A DNA stretch of 13,877 nt from Flagellimonas eckloniae (GTDB lineage Bacteria; Bacteroidota; Bacteroidia; Flavobacteriales; Flavobacteriaceae). Below the pieces are notes generated by a model. The model saw only the letters and a list, made by a program, of their open reading frames with translations. It was not told where the DNA came from and did not search any database. The number at the start of each line of letters is the position of its first letter. Position 1 is the stretch's first letter. Location: contig NZ_LCTZ01000001.1 in assembly GCF_001413955.1 (NCBI RefSeq), positions 1 through 13,877 of the forward strand, written 5' to 3'. This document shows, in pieces, positions 1 through 9,001 of the stretch. The translations under genes and the position numbers were made by a program.

Positions 1-2226
1 AACCTTTAGCTTTTAAGAATTTAATGTAGCGCATATATTCCTTTTCGTCTTTTCGTTGGGAATATACTATTGCCAATTTCCCCTTCTGGGTCAATCTTTC
101 ATTGGTTCCTTTAATGTATGATTTATCAATACGCTTTTTAATGATTTCATACCTGGCATTGTAGGTGCCATCTACATCAAATCGTTTTTCGTCCATTCTA
201 AATCGTATGGACAGGGAAGTACTGTACACTAAAATTAGGGAAGCCACATCCAATTTTACTGGAAGTTTGGTCTTAAGCGCGTAATATTTGTTTTCCATAT
301 CACACATAACCTGTAGTTGCCACAACCTTAGATTACTTAGGTAAAGCTTATCAAAATTACGGTCATTGGCAATGGAACTTCCAATATACATATTGTGCTC
401 TACTCCATCTGTTTTGTATCTCTCAAAGTAATGTGGAAACATTTTTTGGGCATCAACTTGTTTTCTATCCAATAAAGAAGCAAGCTGCATATTGGCTTCC
501 ATCACACTATTGTCATAATTCCGGCGATGGTCGTAATATGATTCTGTAGTTGGATCTATTTGACTCTCATACTTCTCAACAAGCAGATTTATCTCCTTAT
601 CCTCTTTCTTTAAATGTTTGAAAACAGGTGCTACTTCTTCCTGTACAAAAATCAAAAATTGCCTGCTCAGTATGGGTATAAAGTGTTTCTCTTAACTCTT
701 CAAGATAGGTGTCCACCCTAAACATCAACTCCTCATAAATGGGAAGTTTATACTTTTTGACAGCTGACCAGAGTACTTCATTAATTTCTGAAAGCTGAAT
801 CATTAAATCCCTCTGTATTGAGAGATTTCTTTCTTTTGAGGACTCCTTAATATCAATCTGTCCATACAGCGGATAAACATCTTTAAATACTATTTCCTTA
901 AAAACAGGTTGATTTCCAATCAGTTCGTCCGACATGAACCGCTTGGCCTCCTCTTGAAATTTCCAATAGACGGAAGAATGAACCGTTGTACACTCGTGTT
1001 GAATAATGGCATCAACCAAATTTTCCTCTTCTTCTATGGATCGTATAACCGCGGAAACAATAAATGGCATTACATCATCCAGCTTGTTCGCATTTATGCT
1101 GTTAAGCTCATTTACCGTGGTAGAAACCAATTCCAAAACACCCAAAAGGTTTCCATTGTCCGCAATTGGTGCCAAAATAGCACTTTTTATCCCCTGCTCA
1201 TGAAGGTTCTTGTAGGGTTGACCTCCGTTGGTCTTTTTATAATATTTTTTTCTACATTGGAAATGGCAAAATAGGTGTTCTCCTTAAAGAGTTTATCATA
1301 GGAATAACCGCATAGCATGGTATCGCAAGATTCCATTTCCTTACCCTTTAGAATGTGGCTTTCGATACCCTTCCCATATATTTTTAGGAATCGATTTGTC
1401 TTGGAATCATATCCCGCAAACCCAACGCTGATTTTTTTTAAGGTTAAAAAGCGACCTAAAGGTATCCTGAAAACTGTCCATAAAGTTTTCATTTCCTCTT
1501 TTATTGCTTCCAATAAGTGTGGATTTTATTTCCGAAATGGAATGTTCGGCAGTTACATCGAACATATTGGAGATTACAAAACCCTTTGAAATAAAACTGT
1601 TTGGCGGTATTTTTTCTTTCCAAAGATCTAGATTGTCAAAATTTTCCAAGAGTTCGTCAACGTCTTCCTGAGAAAGTTCCTTTGATTTGTCTGTAGGAAT
1701 GATTTCCATAAAATCTGCATTGTACAGTATTCTATAATGTCTCATTACCCCATTTGCGTCCGGAATATCATAAAACAAAGGTCTTTTAAAGTCCATTTTA
1801 AAACCGTAGTAGTAACTCAGTACCACGGTACATTTCATGATATAATTGAGCTCCATGGGTAAATTCCGGATTTCCAGCTCAAATCCTTCACCTGCATTCT
1901 GCAAAATATTTTGAAACCTTTCGGAGGAGTTAAAAAACCAAATTATCAAATGGCGTGGAAGCTGTCTTAATCTCATTCAAGGTAAGCACCGGGGCAAATG
2001 TGTCCGCCAGAATGGTGCTAATCACATCCTCATGCTTCTTTAACAGCCCAACATCATCAAAACCTTCCCGTAGTTCAGGAAAAGGTGCCTGTGCATCCAA
2101 TACGTGCTTGGCCCTATTTACCAAGTACACATCCTTGCTTTCTAGCTGATTATCATAGTGTTCCAATAATTTATTGAAACTTATCAACTGCAACATGGGA
2201 CTTTCAGCATTGTAGTTTTGCTCCAT
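1..2226 (-). pseudogene. GAF-domain protein, left copy: frameshifted and cut at the window start
   Basis: This is the mirror copy of the intact gene at 11284-13656. The N-terminus (MEQNYNAESP) starts at 2226. The last roughly 50 codons are missing because the copy stops at position 1, which pairs with 13504. Four homopolymers are longer than in the intact copy and break the frame: A6 at 1932-1937 (5 in the partner), T8 at 1432-1439 (7), T7 at 1245-1251 (5) and A5 at 647-651 (4). The result is a staircase of frame fragments at about 1930-2226, 1407-1976, 1187-1513, 597-1175 and 1-650, which collinearly rebuild the same protein. All the lesions are run-length changes and the sequence between them is unaltered, so I read this as a sequencing or assembly error copy, not a decayed gene. 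It should not be counted as an independent gene. Confidence 0.9.
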
Positions 2227-2341
2227 ACCAGTATTAGACGAGGTTTAGCCTATAAAGTTACAAAAAGAAAATATGCGCCAATGTTAAGGGAATCTTTATG
2301 GTTTTAACTGCAATTTTTAGATATTTAGTAAAATTTGCTGA

Positions 2342-3238
2342 ATGTCATCGACCACAAGACTTGACCGCGCTTACCAAAATGCCAAAATCATCTCTTTTGA
2401 TGATGACTCAAAGTTTATCTTTTTTAGCGATTGCCATAGGGGAGATAATAGCTTTGCTGATGATTTCGCAAATAACCGAAACATTTATTTTCATGCTCTA
2501 AACCATTATTATCGTGAAGGATTTGAGTATTGTGAACTGGGCGATGGCGACGAACTATGGGAAAACCTCAGCTTTGAATCCATTTTTGAAGCTCACAAAA
2601 ATATTTTTCAATTGTTACGTCAATTCCATTTGGAAAACCGGTTACATATGGTTTGGGGAAATCATGATATGGTATATAGGGACGAGACTTATGTGAGCAA
2701 ACATCTCTCAAGTTATTTTGAACCTATTGATGATTCGGACAAGGCTCTTTTTGAAGGCATAACGTACCATGAAGCACTTATTCTAAAACATAAGGAAAAT
2801 GGACAAGAACTGTTCTGCACCCATGGACACCAGGCCGATTGGTGGAATTATGTTTGTTGGCGTATTGGTCGGTTTTTGGTTCGCATTCTTTGGAAACCTT
2901 TACAGGTGGTTGGAATTGCAGATCCAACCAGTCCAGCTAAAAACTACAAAGAACTCATACGAATTGAACGGCGGATCAAGCGTTGGATTTTAAAGAATAC
3001 CCTAAAAATTACAATTGTAGGGCATACGCATAGACCTCGCTTTCCCGAACCAGGTCAAATTCCTTTGTTTAATGATGGTAGTTGTGTTCACCCAAGAAGT
3101 ATTACCGGAATTGAGATTGAAAATGGGAAAATTTCATTAATCAAGTGGCAAATTGCAACAAAACCTGATGGTACGCTACAAATTGTTCGGATTTTGCTGG
3201 AAGGCCCTGAAAAATTAGCACATTATAAAACGGAATAG
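2342..3238 (+). CDS. Calcineurin-like metallophosphoesterase (intact copy)
   Basis: This 298-aa protein has all the conserved blocks of a two-metal calcineurin-like phosphoesterase: D30-x-H32 (SDCHRGD), GD at 67-68, GNHD at 106-109, the H161/H163 block (CTHGH) and GHTH at 227-230. Such enzymes hydrolyse phosphomono- or phosphodiester bonds with Mn, Fe or similar metals. The block order resembles the LpxH-like branch (UDP-2,3-diacylglucosamine hydrolysis), but nothing visible fixes the substrate, so I leave it general. There is no signal peptide or membrane segment, so a cytosolic enzyme is likely. The ATG at 2342 is chosen because it opens the frame (MSSTTRLDRA) that reaches the DxH block without interruption; it is also the start shared with the other copy. 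It is divergent from the GAF gene (115-base gap) and ends 3 bases from the convergent aminotransferase. The mirror copy at 10268-11168 has four run-length errors, so this copy is the correct version. Confidence 0.9.
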   Translation: MSSTTRLDRAYQNAKIISFDDDSKFIFFSDCHRGDNSFADDFANNRNIYFHALNHYYREGFEYCELGDGDELWENLSFESIFEAHKNIFQLLRQFHLENRLHMVWGNHDMVYRDETYVSKHLSSYFEPIDDSDKALFEGITYHEALILKHKENGQELFCTHGHQADWWNYVCWRIGRFLVRILWKPLQVVGIADPTSPAKNYKELIRIERRIKRWILKNTLKITIVGHTHRPRFPEPGQIPLFNDGSCVHPRSITGIEIENGKISLIKWQIATKPDGTLQIVRILLEGPEKLAHYKTE

Positions 3239-3241
3239 CCT

Positions 3242-4504
3242 TTATGCTCTCTTTGCTAATGTTTTTATTACCGTTACAAATTTATCAAGCTCTTCTGTAG
3301 TAGTATATACGTTGGGGGTTATCCTACAACCATTCACGTTGGCATATTCAATTCCAACGGTCCATATCTGAAACTCTTCCAGTAAGGTCTTGGCCAAATC
3401 CTTGGCTCCCATATTGGTGAGACCAACATTGGCTATTCCACAACTTCGTTCTTCTGCCTCCGGGGTATTGATAATTACATTTTCAACATTTCGCAATTGA
3501 TCGCTCCAGTACCTTTGAATGAATCGCAGTCTATTTTCCTTTCGTTTCAATCCAATCATTTCAAGATAATCAATGGCATCATTTATGGCCAAATCTGAAT
3601 GCACAGGGTGGGTTCCGATATGGTTCAATCGCTGAATTTTATCAGAATCAGTTACATGATCCGCCAATAGCGGCCATATTTTTCCAATATTTTTCTTGGC
3701 AACATATAACATGCCCGTGCCCAAAGGAGCACTTAACCATTTATGCAGACTTGAACCGTAATAGTCACAATTCAATTCACTAATGTTGACCTCAAAATGG
3801 CCTATACAATGTGCACCATCTACCAAAACCTCAACTCCATAGCTATGTGCCATATCACAAATTTTACGGATGGGAAGAATATGTCCAGTAATATTGATCA
3901 TATGGCTGACCATTATCAATCTGGTGTTTGAGGTGATTTGGGATTCATATAATGTAACCAATTCATCATCCGAATTTGGATGGTTCGGTACAGAAACTTC
4001 TTTACAAACAACACCATAACGTTCACTAATCTGACGAAAATGGTCTCGCATTGAACCGTAATCCTGAATGGCGAATATGGCTTCATCACCTTTTTTCCAA
4101 GGATATCCTCCAATAATCATATCCAAAGATTCCGTAGTATTACGAGTGATTATCAATTCTTCAGACTGACAGCCGACCAAATTTGCCAGTCTGGCAGCTA
4201 CTTTTTTCTTGTTGTCCCACTGTACCGTTCGCATATAAAAAGAAGCTTCATAATTTACATTCTTAATATGCTTAAGATGGTTGTTCATGATTGGGATGGG
4301 CACAAAATTGTAGTACCCATTTTCAAGATTTATATAGTCTGGTTTAAGGGAGTAGTCCTTTCGGATTCTTTTCCAAAATTCATCATCATTGTTTTTAGGG
4401 TAAGGTAGGTTTGTATCTTCATTTTGTGCGCTTACCGGTATTGAAAGAAAAGGCGTGACCACCGCCGCTTGCCCCAAGCGTTTTAAAAATTGTCTTTTTT
4501 TCAT
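3242..4504 (-). CDS. Exported class V aminotransferase-fold PLP enzyme (left copy)
   Basis: The 420-aa translation is identical to that at 9002-10264; the full annotation is under that entry. The start is ATG at 4502-4504, followed by a KKRQFLK export signal. The stop lies 3 bases from the stop of the convergent phosphoesterase. The upstream region shared with the AraC regulator contains the palindrome at 4561-4582. As part of the duplicated arm, it is probably not a second genomic gene. Confidence 0.9.
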   Translation of the reverse strand: MKKRQFLKRLGQAAVVTPFLSIPVSAQNEDTNLPYPKNNDDEFWKRIRKDYSLKPDYINLENGYYNFVPIPIMNNHLKHIKNVNYEASFYMRTVQWDNKKKVAARLANLVGCQSEELIITRNTTESLDMIIGGYPWKKGDEAIFAIQDYGSMRDHFRQISERYGVVCKEVSVPNHPNSDDELVTLYESQITSNTRLIMVSHMINITGHILPIRKICDMAHSYGVEVLVDGAHCIGHFEVNISELNCDYYGSSLHKWLSAPLGTGMLYVAKKNIGKIWPLLADHVTDSDKIQRLNHIGTHPVHSDLAINDAIDYLEMIGLKRKENRLRFIQRYWSDQLRNVENVIINTPEAEERSCGIANVGLTNMGAKDLAKTLLEEFQIWTVGIEYANVNGCRITPNVYTTTEELDKFVTVIKTLAKRA

Positions 4505-4560
4505 AATTTTTCAATTTATTGGTTAAACGTATCTTTTGAAAGCATTGAAAAGAACCCTAA

Positions 4561-4582
4561 ATTGAGCTATACCTAGCTCAAT
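4561..4582. promoter_or_regulatory. Perfect palindrome between divergent genes, candidate operator (left copy)
   Basis: The half-sites ATTGAGCTA and TAGCTCAAT (9 of 9 matching) are separated by TACC. The site lies in the 96-base gap between the divergent aminotransferase (start 4504) and the membrane AraC regulator (start 4601). Its position suits an operator for one or both promoters. A T-run is lacking, which argues against a terminator, and genes diverge here, so no terminator is expected. Which protein binds it is unknown; AraC-family proteins more often use direct repeats. Confidence 0.5.
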
Positions 4583-4600
4583 TTACAATATAACTCAGAA

Positions 4601-5773
4601 TTGGAACAACTTCAATCCATATTAAATCAAATTCCAATAAGGCATGACATTGCCTCACATTTAATGCTCCTTGGGGTAGTTCAAGGATTTTTTTTAAGTT
4701 TTGTCATTTTTGCTAGGGCAAGAAAGAACTCGGCAATAACCTTTTTGGGTTGGTCTTTATTTTTTCAGTCACTGGTTTTTTTAGATACATACCTGTGCTA
4801 TACAGGGCTTATTAAATACATGCTTCATTTTAACGATTCTACGGAAGTGTTTGTACTACTGATAGCTCCAACAATTTATTTTTTCACTTATGCCTTGTTA
4901 GAGAGAAAGCCAATTACCTTAAAAAAACACTGGCCACATTTTTTGCTCCCTTTCGTTTATGGACTATCGCAAATCAATTATTACAAGGGGCCTTTAGCCG
5001 TAAAACTCAACGCATACCTAGGAGCTTACTATGATAATCTGGGTTACATACCTGTTCCAGACTCCTTTAATTTTACCTATCATATTATAAAAGATGAATT
5101 TAGATGGATGATTCTTTTCAGTTTTGTCCTCTACCTTGTTCTTTCGGCTAGATTAGTTTTTAAGTCGAGACGCAAAAAGGGATTGGCTCCAAAAAAAATA
5201 AAGCTTGACAAATATGCTTTTTCCAGAAACACGGTTGCGCTTTTTGTTTTTTTGCTGATTTTCCTATTTCTTATTTTCTTAAATCATGATGATGATAGTG
5301 GGGATCACTATATTGCCATTCTGCAAACCGTAATCACCTTCATCACAACTTTTTTTATCATTTCAGAATCTCGATTTTTTGAAAATTCCTGGATTGCGGA
5401 CAAATATGAAACACTTACCTCCAACGGGTTAAATTTTATTGAAATTGAAAGCTTTATCCACGATAACAATTACTTTAAATCTTCGGAAGCAACTCTAAAC
5501 GACCTTGCTAAAAAGCTTGAAACAAACCCCAATTTGGTTTCCAAACTGATCAATACCGAAACCGGAAGCAACTTCAACGACTATATCAATCAAAAAAGAG
5601 TACAGTTAGCCCAAGAAAAACTGATTAAGGCAGAGTATGCCCATTTAACGGTTGAAGCTATTGGAAATTTAGTCGGTTTTAGCTCAAAATCAGCATTTTA
5701 CAATGCATTTAAAAAGTATGTGGGCACCTCTCCATCACAGTATTCAAAAAACAAAGTTTCTCCAGAATTGTAA
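4601..5773 (+). CDS. Membrane-anchored AraC-family transcriptional regulator (left copy)
   Basis: The 390-aa translation is identical to 7733-8905; the full description is under that entry. The frame opens with TTG at 4601 and has an in-frame stop (TAG at 4574-4576) upstream with no ATG between. The first in-frame ATG is at 4664 (residue 22). The start is therefore either TTG 4601 or ATG 4664. The longer form is preferred only because residues 1-21 precede the first membrane helix and read as ordinary protein. The acyltransferase follows 75 bases downstream on the same strand. Confidence 0.88.
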   Translation: MEQLQSILNQIPIRHDIASHLMLLGVVQGFFLSFVIFARARKNSAITFLGWSLFFQSLVFLDTYLCYTGLIKYMLHFNDSTEVFVLLIAPTIYFFTYALLERKPITLKKHWPHFLLPFVYGLSQINYYKGPLAVKLNAYLGAYYDNLGYIPVPDSFNFTYHIIKDEFRWMILFSFVLYLVLSARLVFKSRRKKGLAPKKIKLDKYAFSRNTVALFVFLLIFLFLIFLNHDDDSGDHYIAILQTVITFITTFFIISESRFFENSWIADKYETLTSNGLNFIEIESFIHDNNYFKSSEATLNDLAKKLETNPNLVSKLINTETGSNFNDYINQKRVQLAQEKLIKAEYAHLTVEAIGNLVGFSSKSAFYNAFKKYVGTSPSQYSKNKVSPEL

Positions 5774-5848
5774 TTCAATACACTTCGGCTCCTCTTAAAT
5801 TCCAATTCTTCTTCTTTGCTTCCCATCTTTGACCAAACAATTTTAACT

Positions 5849-6709
5849 ATGGAGACAAAGATTCGCCGCTACGACTTGGATTGGTTACGAGTAATCGTTT
5901 TTGGATTGCTTATTTTTTACCATGTAGGTATGTTTTTTGTACCCTGGGGATGGCATGTTAAAAACAATGTAACCTATGATTGGCTACGTTGGCCTATGAT
6001 ATTTCTAAACCAATGGCGCTTGCCCATCCTATTTGTTATTTCAGGAATGGGCACGTATTATGCCTTGGGAAAAAGAAGTCTTTGAAAATTTAACCTGGAA
6101 CGCTATTTAAGATTGGGTATTCCACTTGGTGTAGGGATGTTGCTCATTGTGCCTCCCCAAGTGTATTTTGAACGCCTTGCAAATGCACAATTTTCAGGGT
6201 CTTATTTTGAGTTCTTTACCACCATTGCCTTTGAAGGTATTTATCCCGAGGGAAATATAAGCTGGCACCACCTCTGGTTTTTACCCTATCTTTTTCTGTT
6301 TTCATTGGTGCTCTCTCCCATTCTTGTGTATCTACGTAGAAATGAAACAAAATTTGTAGAATGGATTAAACGACAGATTCAAAAACCATATGGACTTTAC
6401 ATTTTTGTTATCCCCTTATATGTACTTGAAGCCTGCGTAGAACCTTTTTTCGACATTACCCACGCATTGATTGATGATTGGTTCAATATAAGTTTTAGTA
6501 TTGTTTTGTTCTTCTTTGGTTTTTTGTTGATAGCAACCAAGGATACCTTCTGGGAATGCTTGAAAAGCATAAAAACCAAAGCTTTGTTCATAGGGATCAT
6601 TGCTTTCTCAAGTCAGGTTATCATATGGCTCTTCTTTGAAGATGGTTATATTATTCACTTTACCGAAGCAATGCTAAAGTGGTGAATATTTGGTCTTGGA
6701 TTTTGGTGC
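5849..6709 (+). pseudogene. Acyltransferase-3 membrane protein, left copy: stop, frameshift and cut at the fold-back point
   Basis: This copy starts at METKIRRYDLDWLRV (ATG 5849), like the copy starting at 7657. A G-to-A difference at 6085 (partner base 7421) turns the Trp-79 codon TGG into TGA. The frame then remains open until a missing A at 6676-6678 (3 A instead of 4, partner 6827-6830) shifts it to an immediate stop after MLKW. The copy then leaves the gene entirely at 6709, where the sequence turns back on itself. Three independent lesions in one copy and none at these positions in the other point to read errors plus the chimeric junction. An ATG in the frame at 6113 allows a 190-aa fragment, which should not be annotated as a separate gene. 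Confidence 0.85.
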
Positions 6710-7657
6710 AAAATGTAATAAAGGATATACTGCCCTGTTGCATAGGCAAGTGGTTTTACTGGGCCTATTTAGATATTGGGCTGCATAGGCAAAAAGCACC
6801 AAAATCCAAGACCAAATATTCACCACTTTTAGCATTGCTTCGGTAAAGTGAATAATATAACCATCTTCAAAGAAGAGCCATATGATAACCTGACTTGAGA
6901 AAGCAATGATCCCTATGAACAAAGCTTTGGTTTTTATGCTTTTCAAGCATTCCCAGAAGGTATCCTTGGTTGCTATCAACAAAAAACCAAAGAAGAACAA
7001 AACAATACTAAAACTTATATTGAACCAATCATCAATCAATGCGTGGGTAATGTCGAAAAAAGGTTCTACGCAGGCTTCAAGTACATATAAGGGGATAACA
7101 AAAATGTAAAGTCCATATGGTTTTTGAATCTGTCGTTTAATCCATTCTACAAATTTTGTTTCATTTCTACGTAGATACACAAGAATGGGAGAGAGCACCA
7201 ATGAAAACAGAAAAAGATAGGGTAAAAACCAGAGGTGGTGCCAGCTTATATTTCCCTCGGGATAAATACCTTCAAAGGCAATGGTGGTAAAGAACTCAAA
7301 ATAAGACCCTGAAAATTGTGCATTTGCAAGGCGTTCAAAATACACTTGGGGAGGCACAATGAGCAACATCCCTACACCAAGTGGAATACCCAATCTTAAA
7401 TAGCGTTCCAGGTTAAATTTCCAAAGACTTCTTTTTCCCAAGGCATAATACGTGCCCATTCCTGAAATAACAAATAGGATGGGCAAGCGCCATTGGTTTA
7501 GAAATATCATAGGCCAACGTAGCCAATCATAGGTTACATTGTTTTTAACATGCCATCCCCAGGGTACAAAAAACATACCTACATGGTAAAAAATAAGCAA
7601 TCCAAAAACGATTACTCGTAACCAATCCAAGTCGTAGCGGCGAATCTTTGTCTCCAT
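6674..7657 (-). CDS. Acyltransferase-3 family membrane protein, 3' end lost at the fold-back junction
   Basis: This is a multi-pass membrane protein with hallmarks of the acyltransferase-3 family (O-acetyl or O-succinyl transfer to envelope glycans; OpgC-like proteins belong here). Visible features are RRYDLDWLR at 6-14, FYH with His-25, WRLPILFVISG at 56-66, SWHHLWFLPYL at 138-148 and about eight to ten hydrophobic helices. The start METKIRR (ATG at 7655-7657) is preferred over the upstream in-frame ATG at 7690 because family members begin just before the RxDxDxLR block. The frame crosses the spacer (6795-6710). Real coding sequence ends near 6703; the last codons to 6674 are antisense left-arm sequence. 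If one A (plus-strand T at 6719) is ignored, the end reads NRAVYP then FYILHQ, the conserved C-terminal family motif, so roughly 40-60 further residues (family knowledge) are missing. It follows the AraC regulator by 75 bases on the same strand, a probable operon. Confidence 0.85.
   Translation of the reverse strand: METKIRRYDLDWLRVIVFGLLIFYHVGMFFVPWGWHVKNNVTYDWLRWPMIFLNQWRLPILFVISGMGTYYALGKRSLWKFNLERYLRLGIPLGVGMLLIVPPQVYFERLANAQFSGSYFEFFTTIAFEGIYPEGNISWHHLWFLPYLFLFSLVLSPILVYLRRNETKFVEWIKRQIQKPYGLYIFVIPLYVLEACVEPFFDITHALIDDWFNISFSIVLFFFGFLLIATKDTFWECLKSIKTKALFIGIIAFSSQVIIWLFFEDGYIIHFTEAMLKVVNIWSWILVLFAYAAQYLNRPSKTTCLCNRAVYPLLHFAPKSKTKYSPL
6710..6795. other. Single-copy spacer (loop) of the inverted repeat
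   Basis: These 86 bases lie between the arms and have no mirror partner. On the minus strand they continue the acyltransferase reading frame of the right arm (residues FAYAAQYLNRPSKTT, then NRAVYP), so they are genuine gene sequence from that side. On the plus strand they do not continue the left-arm frame. The flanking 9-mers TTTTGGTGC (6701-6709) and GCACCAAAA (6796-6804) form the base of the potential hairpin. The spacer contains two copies of TGCATAGGCAA (6739-6749 and 6782-6792), both inside the coding stretch. No promoter, origin or RNA-like structure stands out. Confidence 0.93.
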
Positions 7658-7732
7658 AGTTAAAATTGTTTGGTCAAAGATGGGAAGCAAAGAAGAAGAA
7701 TTGGAATTTAAGAGGAGCCGAAGTGTATTGAA

Positions 7733-8905
7733 TTACAATTCTGGAGAAACTTTGTTTTTTGAATACTGTGATGGAGAGGTGCCCACATACTTTTTAAATG
7801 CATTGTAAAATGCTGATTTTGAGCTAAAACCGACTAAATTTCCAATAGCTTCAACCGTTAAATGGGCATACTCTGCCTTAATCAGTTTTTCTTGGGCTAA
7901 CTGTACTCTTTTTTGATTGATATAGTCGTTGAAGTTGCTTCCGGTTTCGGTATTGATCAGTTTGGAAACCAAATTGGGGTTTGTTTCAAGCTTTTTAGCA
8001 AGGTCGTTTAGAGTTGCTTCCGAAGATTTAAAGTAATTGTTATCGTGGATAAAGCTTTCAATTTCAATAAAATTTAACCCGTTGGAGGTAAGTGTTTCAT
8101 ATTTGTCCGCAATCCAGGAATTTTCAAAAAATCGAGATTCTGAAATGATAAAAAAAGTTGTGATGAAGGTGATTACGGTTTGCAGAATGGCAATATAGTG
8201 ATCCCCACTATCATCATCATGATTTAAGAAAATAAGAAATAGGAAAATCAGCAAAAAAACAAAAAGCGCAACCGTGTTTCTGGAAAAAGCATATTTGTCA
8301 AGCTTTATTTTTTTTGGAGCCAATCCCTTTTTGCGTCTCGACTTAAAAACTAATCTAGCCGAAAGAACAAGGTAGAGGACAAAACTGAAAAGAATCATCC
8401 ATCTAAATTCATCTTTTATAATATGATAGGTAAAATTAAAGGAGTCTGGAACAGGTATGTAACCCAGATTATCATAGTAAGCTCCTAGGTATGCGTTGAG
8501 TTTTACGGCTAAAGGCCCCTTGTAATAATTGATTTGCGATAGTCCATAAACGAAAGGGAGCAAAAAATGTGGCCAGTGTTTTTTTAAGGTAATTGGCTTT
8601 CTCTCTAACAAGGCATAAGTGAAAAAATAAATTGTTGGAGCTATCAGTAGTACAAACACTTCCGTAGAATCGTTAAAATGAAGCATGTATTTAATAAGCC
8701 CTGTATAGCACAGGTATGTATCTAAAAAAACCAGTGACTGAAAAAATAAAGACCAACCCAAAAAGGTTATTGCCGAGTTCTTTCTTGCCCTAGCAAAAAT
8801 GACAAAACTTAAAAAAAATCCTTGAACTACCCCAAGGAGCATTAAATGTGAGGCAATGTCATGCCTTATTGGAATTTGATTTAATATGGATTGAAGTTGT
8901 TCCAA
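7733..8905 (-). CDS. Membrane-anchored AraC-family transcriptional regulator
   Basis: This 390-aa protein has two halves. Residues 20-255 contain about seven hydrophobic helices (near 20-38, 46-66, 82-100, 110-125, 168-185, 212-228 and 236-254), with a basic cytosolic loop (KSRRKKG) around 188-204. Residues 285-383 form an AraC-type double helix-turn-helix: LNDLAKKLETNPNLVSKLIN is helix-turn-helix 1, DYINQKRVQLA the linker, and IGNLVGFSSKSAFYNAFKKYVGTSPSQY the typical second helix-turn-helix. This 7TM-plus-AraC layout is frequent in Bacteroidota; the membrane half presumably senses an envelope or small-molecule signal and the C-terminus binds DNA at the membrane. The start is TTG 8905 (or ATG at residue 22). 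It is divergent from the exported aminotransferase across a palindrome and lies upstream of the acyltransferase, so both are plausible targets. The ligand is unknown. Confidence 0.9.
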   Translation of the reverse strand: MEQLQSILNQIPIRHDIASHLMLLGVVQGFFLSFVIFARARKNSAITFLGWSLFFQSLVFLDTYLCYTGLIKYMLHFNDSTEVFVLLIAPTIYFFTYALLERKPITLKKHWPHFLLPFVYGLSQINYYKGPLAVKLNAYLGAYYDNLGYIPVPDSFNFTYHIIKDEFRWMILFSFVLYLVLSARLVFKSRRKKGLAPKKIKLDKYAFSRNTVALFVFLLIFLFLIFLNHDDDSGDHYIAILQTVITFITTFFIISESRFFENSWIADKYETLTSNGLNFIEIESFIHDNNYFKSSEATLNDLAKKLETNPNLVSKLINTETGSNFNDYINQKRVQLAQEKLIKAEYAHLTVEAIGNLVGFSSKSAFYNAFKKYVGTSPSQYSKNKVSPEL

Positions 8906-8923
8906 TTCTGAGTTATATTGTAA

Positions 8924-8945
8924 ATTGAGCTAGGTATAGCTCAAT
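8924..8945. promoter_or_regulatory. Perfect palindrome between divergent genes, candidate operator
   Basis: This is the mirror copy of 4561-4582: half-sites ATTGAGCTA and TAGCTCAAT around a 4-base centre (GGTA on this strand). It lies 18 bases upstream of the regulator's TTG start and 56 bases upstream of the aminotransferase ATG, just upstream of a possible aminotransferase promoter (8975-8982). Function is inferred from symmetry and position only. Confidence 0.5.
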
Positions 8946-8974
8946 TTAGGGTTCTTTTCAATGCTTTCAAAAGA

Positions 8975-8982
8975 TACGTTTA
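8975..8982 (+). promoter_or_regulatory. Possible -7 promoter element of the aminotransferase gene
   Basis: TACGTTTA matches seven of eight positions of the Bacteroidota -7 element TAnnTTTG and lies about 20 bases upstream of the ATG at 9002. I see no good -33 TTTG at the proper spacing, so this is a weak call. The mirror copy is at 4524-4531. Confidence 0.28.
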
Positions 8983-9001
8983 ACCAATAAATTGAAAAAT
9001 T

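Larger units (their letters stand above)
1..6709 (+). repeat. Left arm of a giant inverted repeat
   Basis: The whole segment is the reverse complement of 6796-13504. Paired coordinates sum to 13505-13510 throughout; the small drift comes from homopolymer length differences. Position 1 pairs with 13504 and 6709 with 6796. The arm contains the GAF gene (cut at the window start), the phosphoesterase, the aminotransferase, the AraC regulator and most of the acyltransferase. Relative to the other arm it has extra bases in four homopolymers of the GAF gene, one missing A at 6676-6678 and a G-to-A change at 6085. I compared translations and selected nucleotide stretches by eye, so silent substitutions could have been missed. 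It is probably a copied strand (fold-back chimera). Confidence 0.98.

Noticed and set aside
597..2226. Several small overlapping genes on the minus strand of the left arm
   Set aside because: They are collinear frame fragments of the single GAF gene, separated by run-length changes; the right arm has the uninterrupted frame.
6113..6685. A separate short 190-aa membrane protein
   Set aside because: It is the middle of the left acyltransferase copy, bounded by the G-to-A stop at 6085 and the missing A at 6676-6678; the mirror copy reads straight through.
6739..6792. Direct repeat TGCATAGGCAA twice in the spacer (43 bases apart), possible iteron or CRISPR-like unit
   Set aside because: There are only two copies, both inside acyltransferase coding sequence in different frames. 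It is probably a coincidence of codon content.
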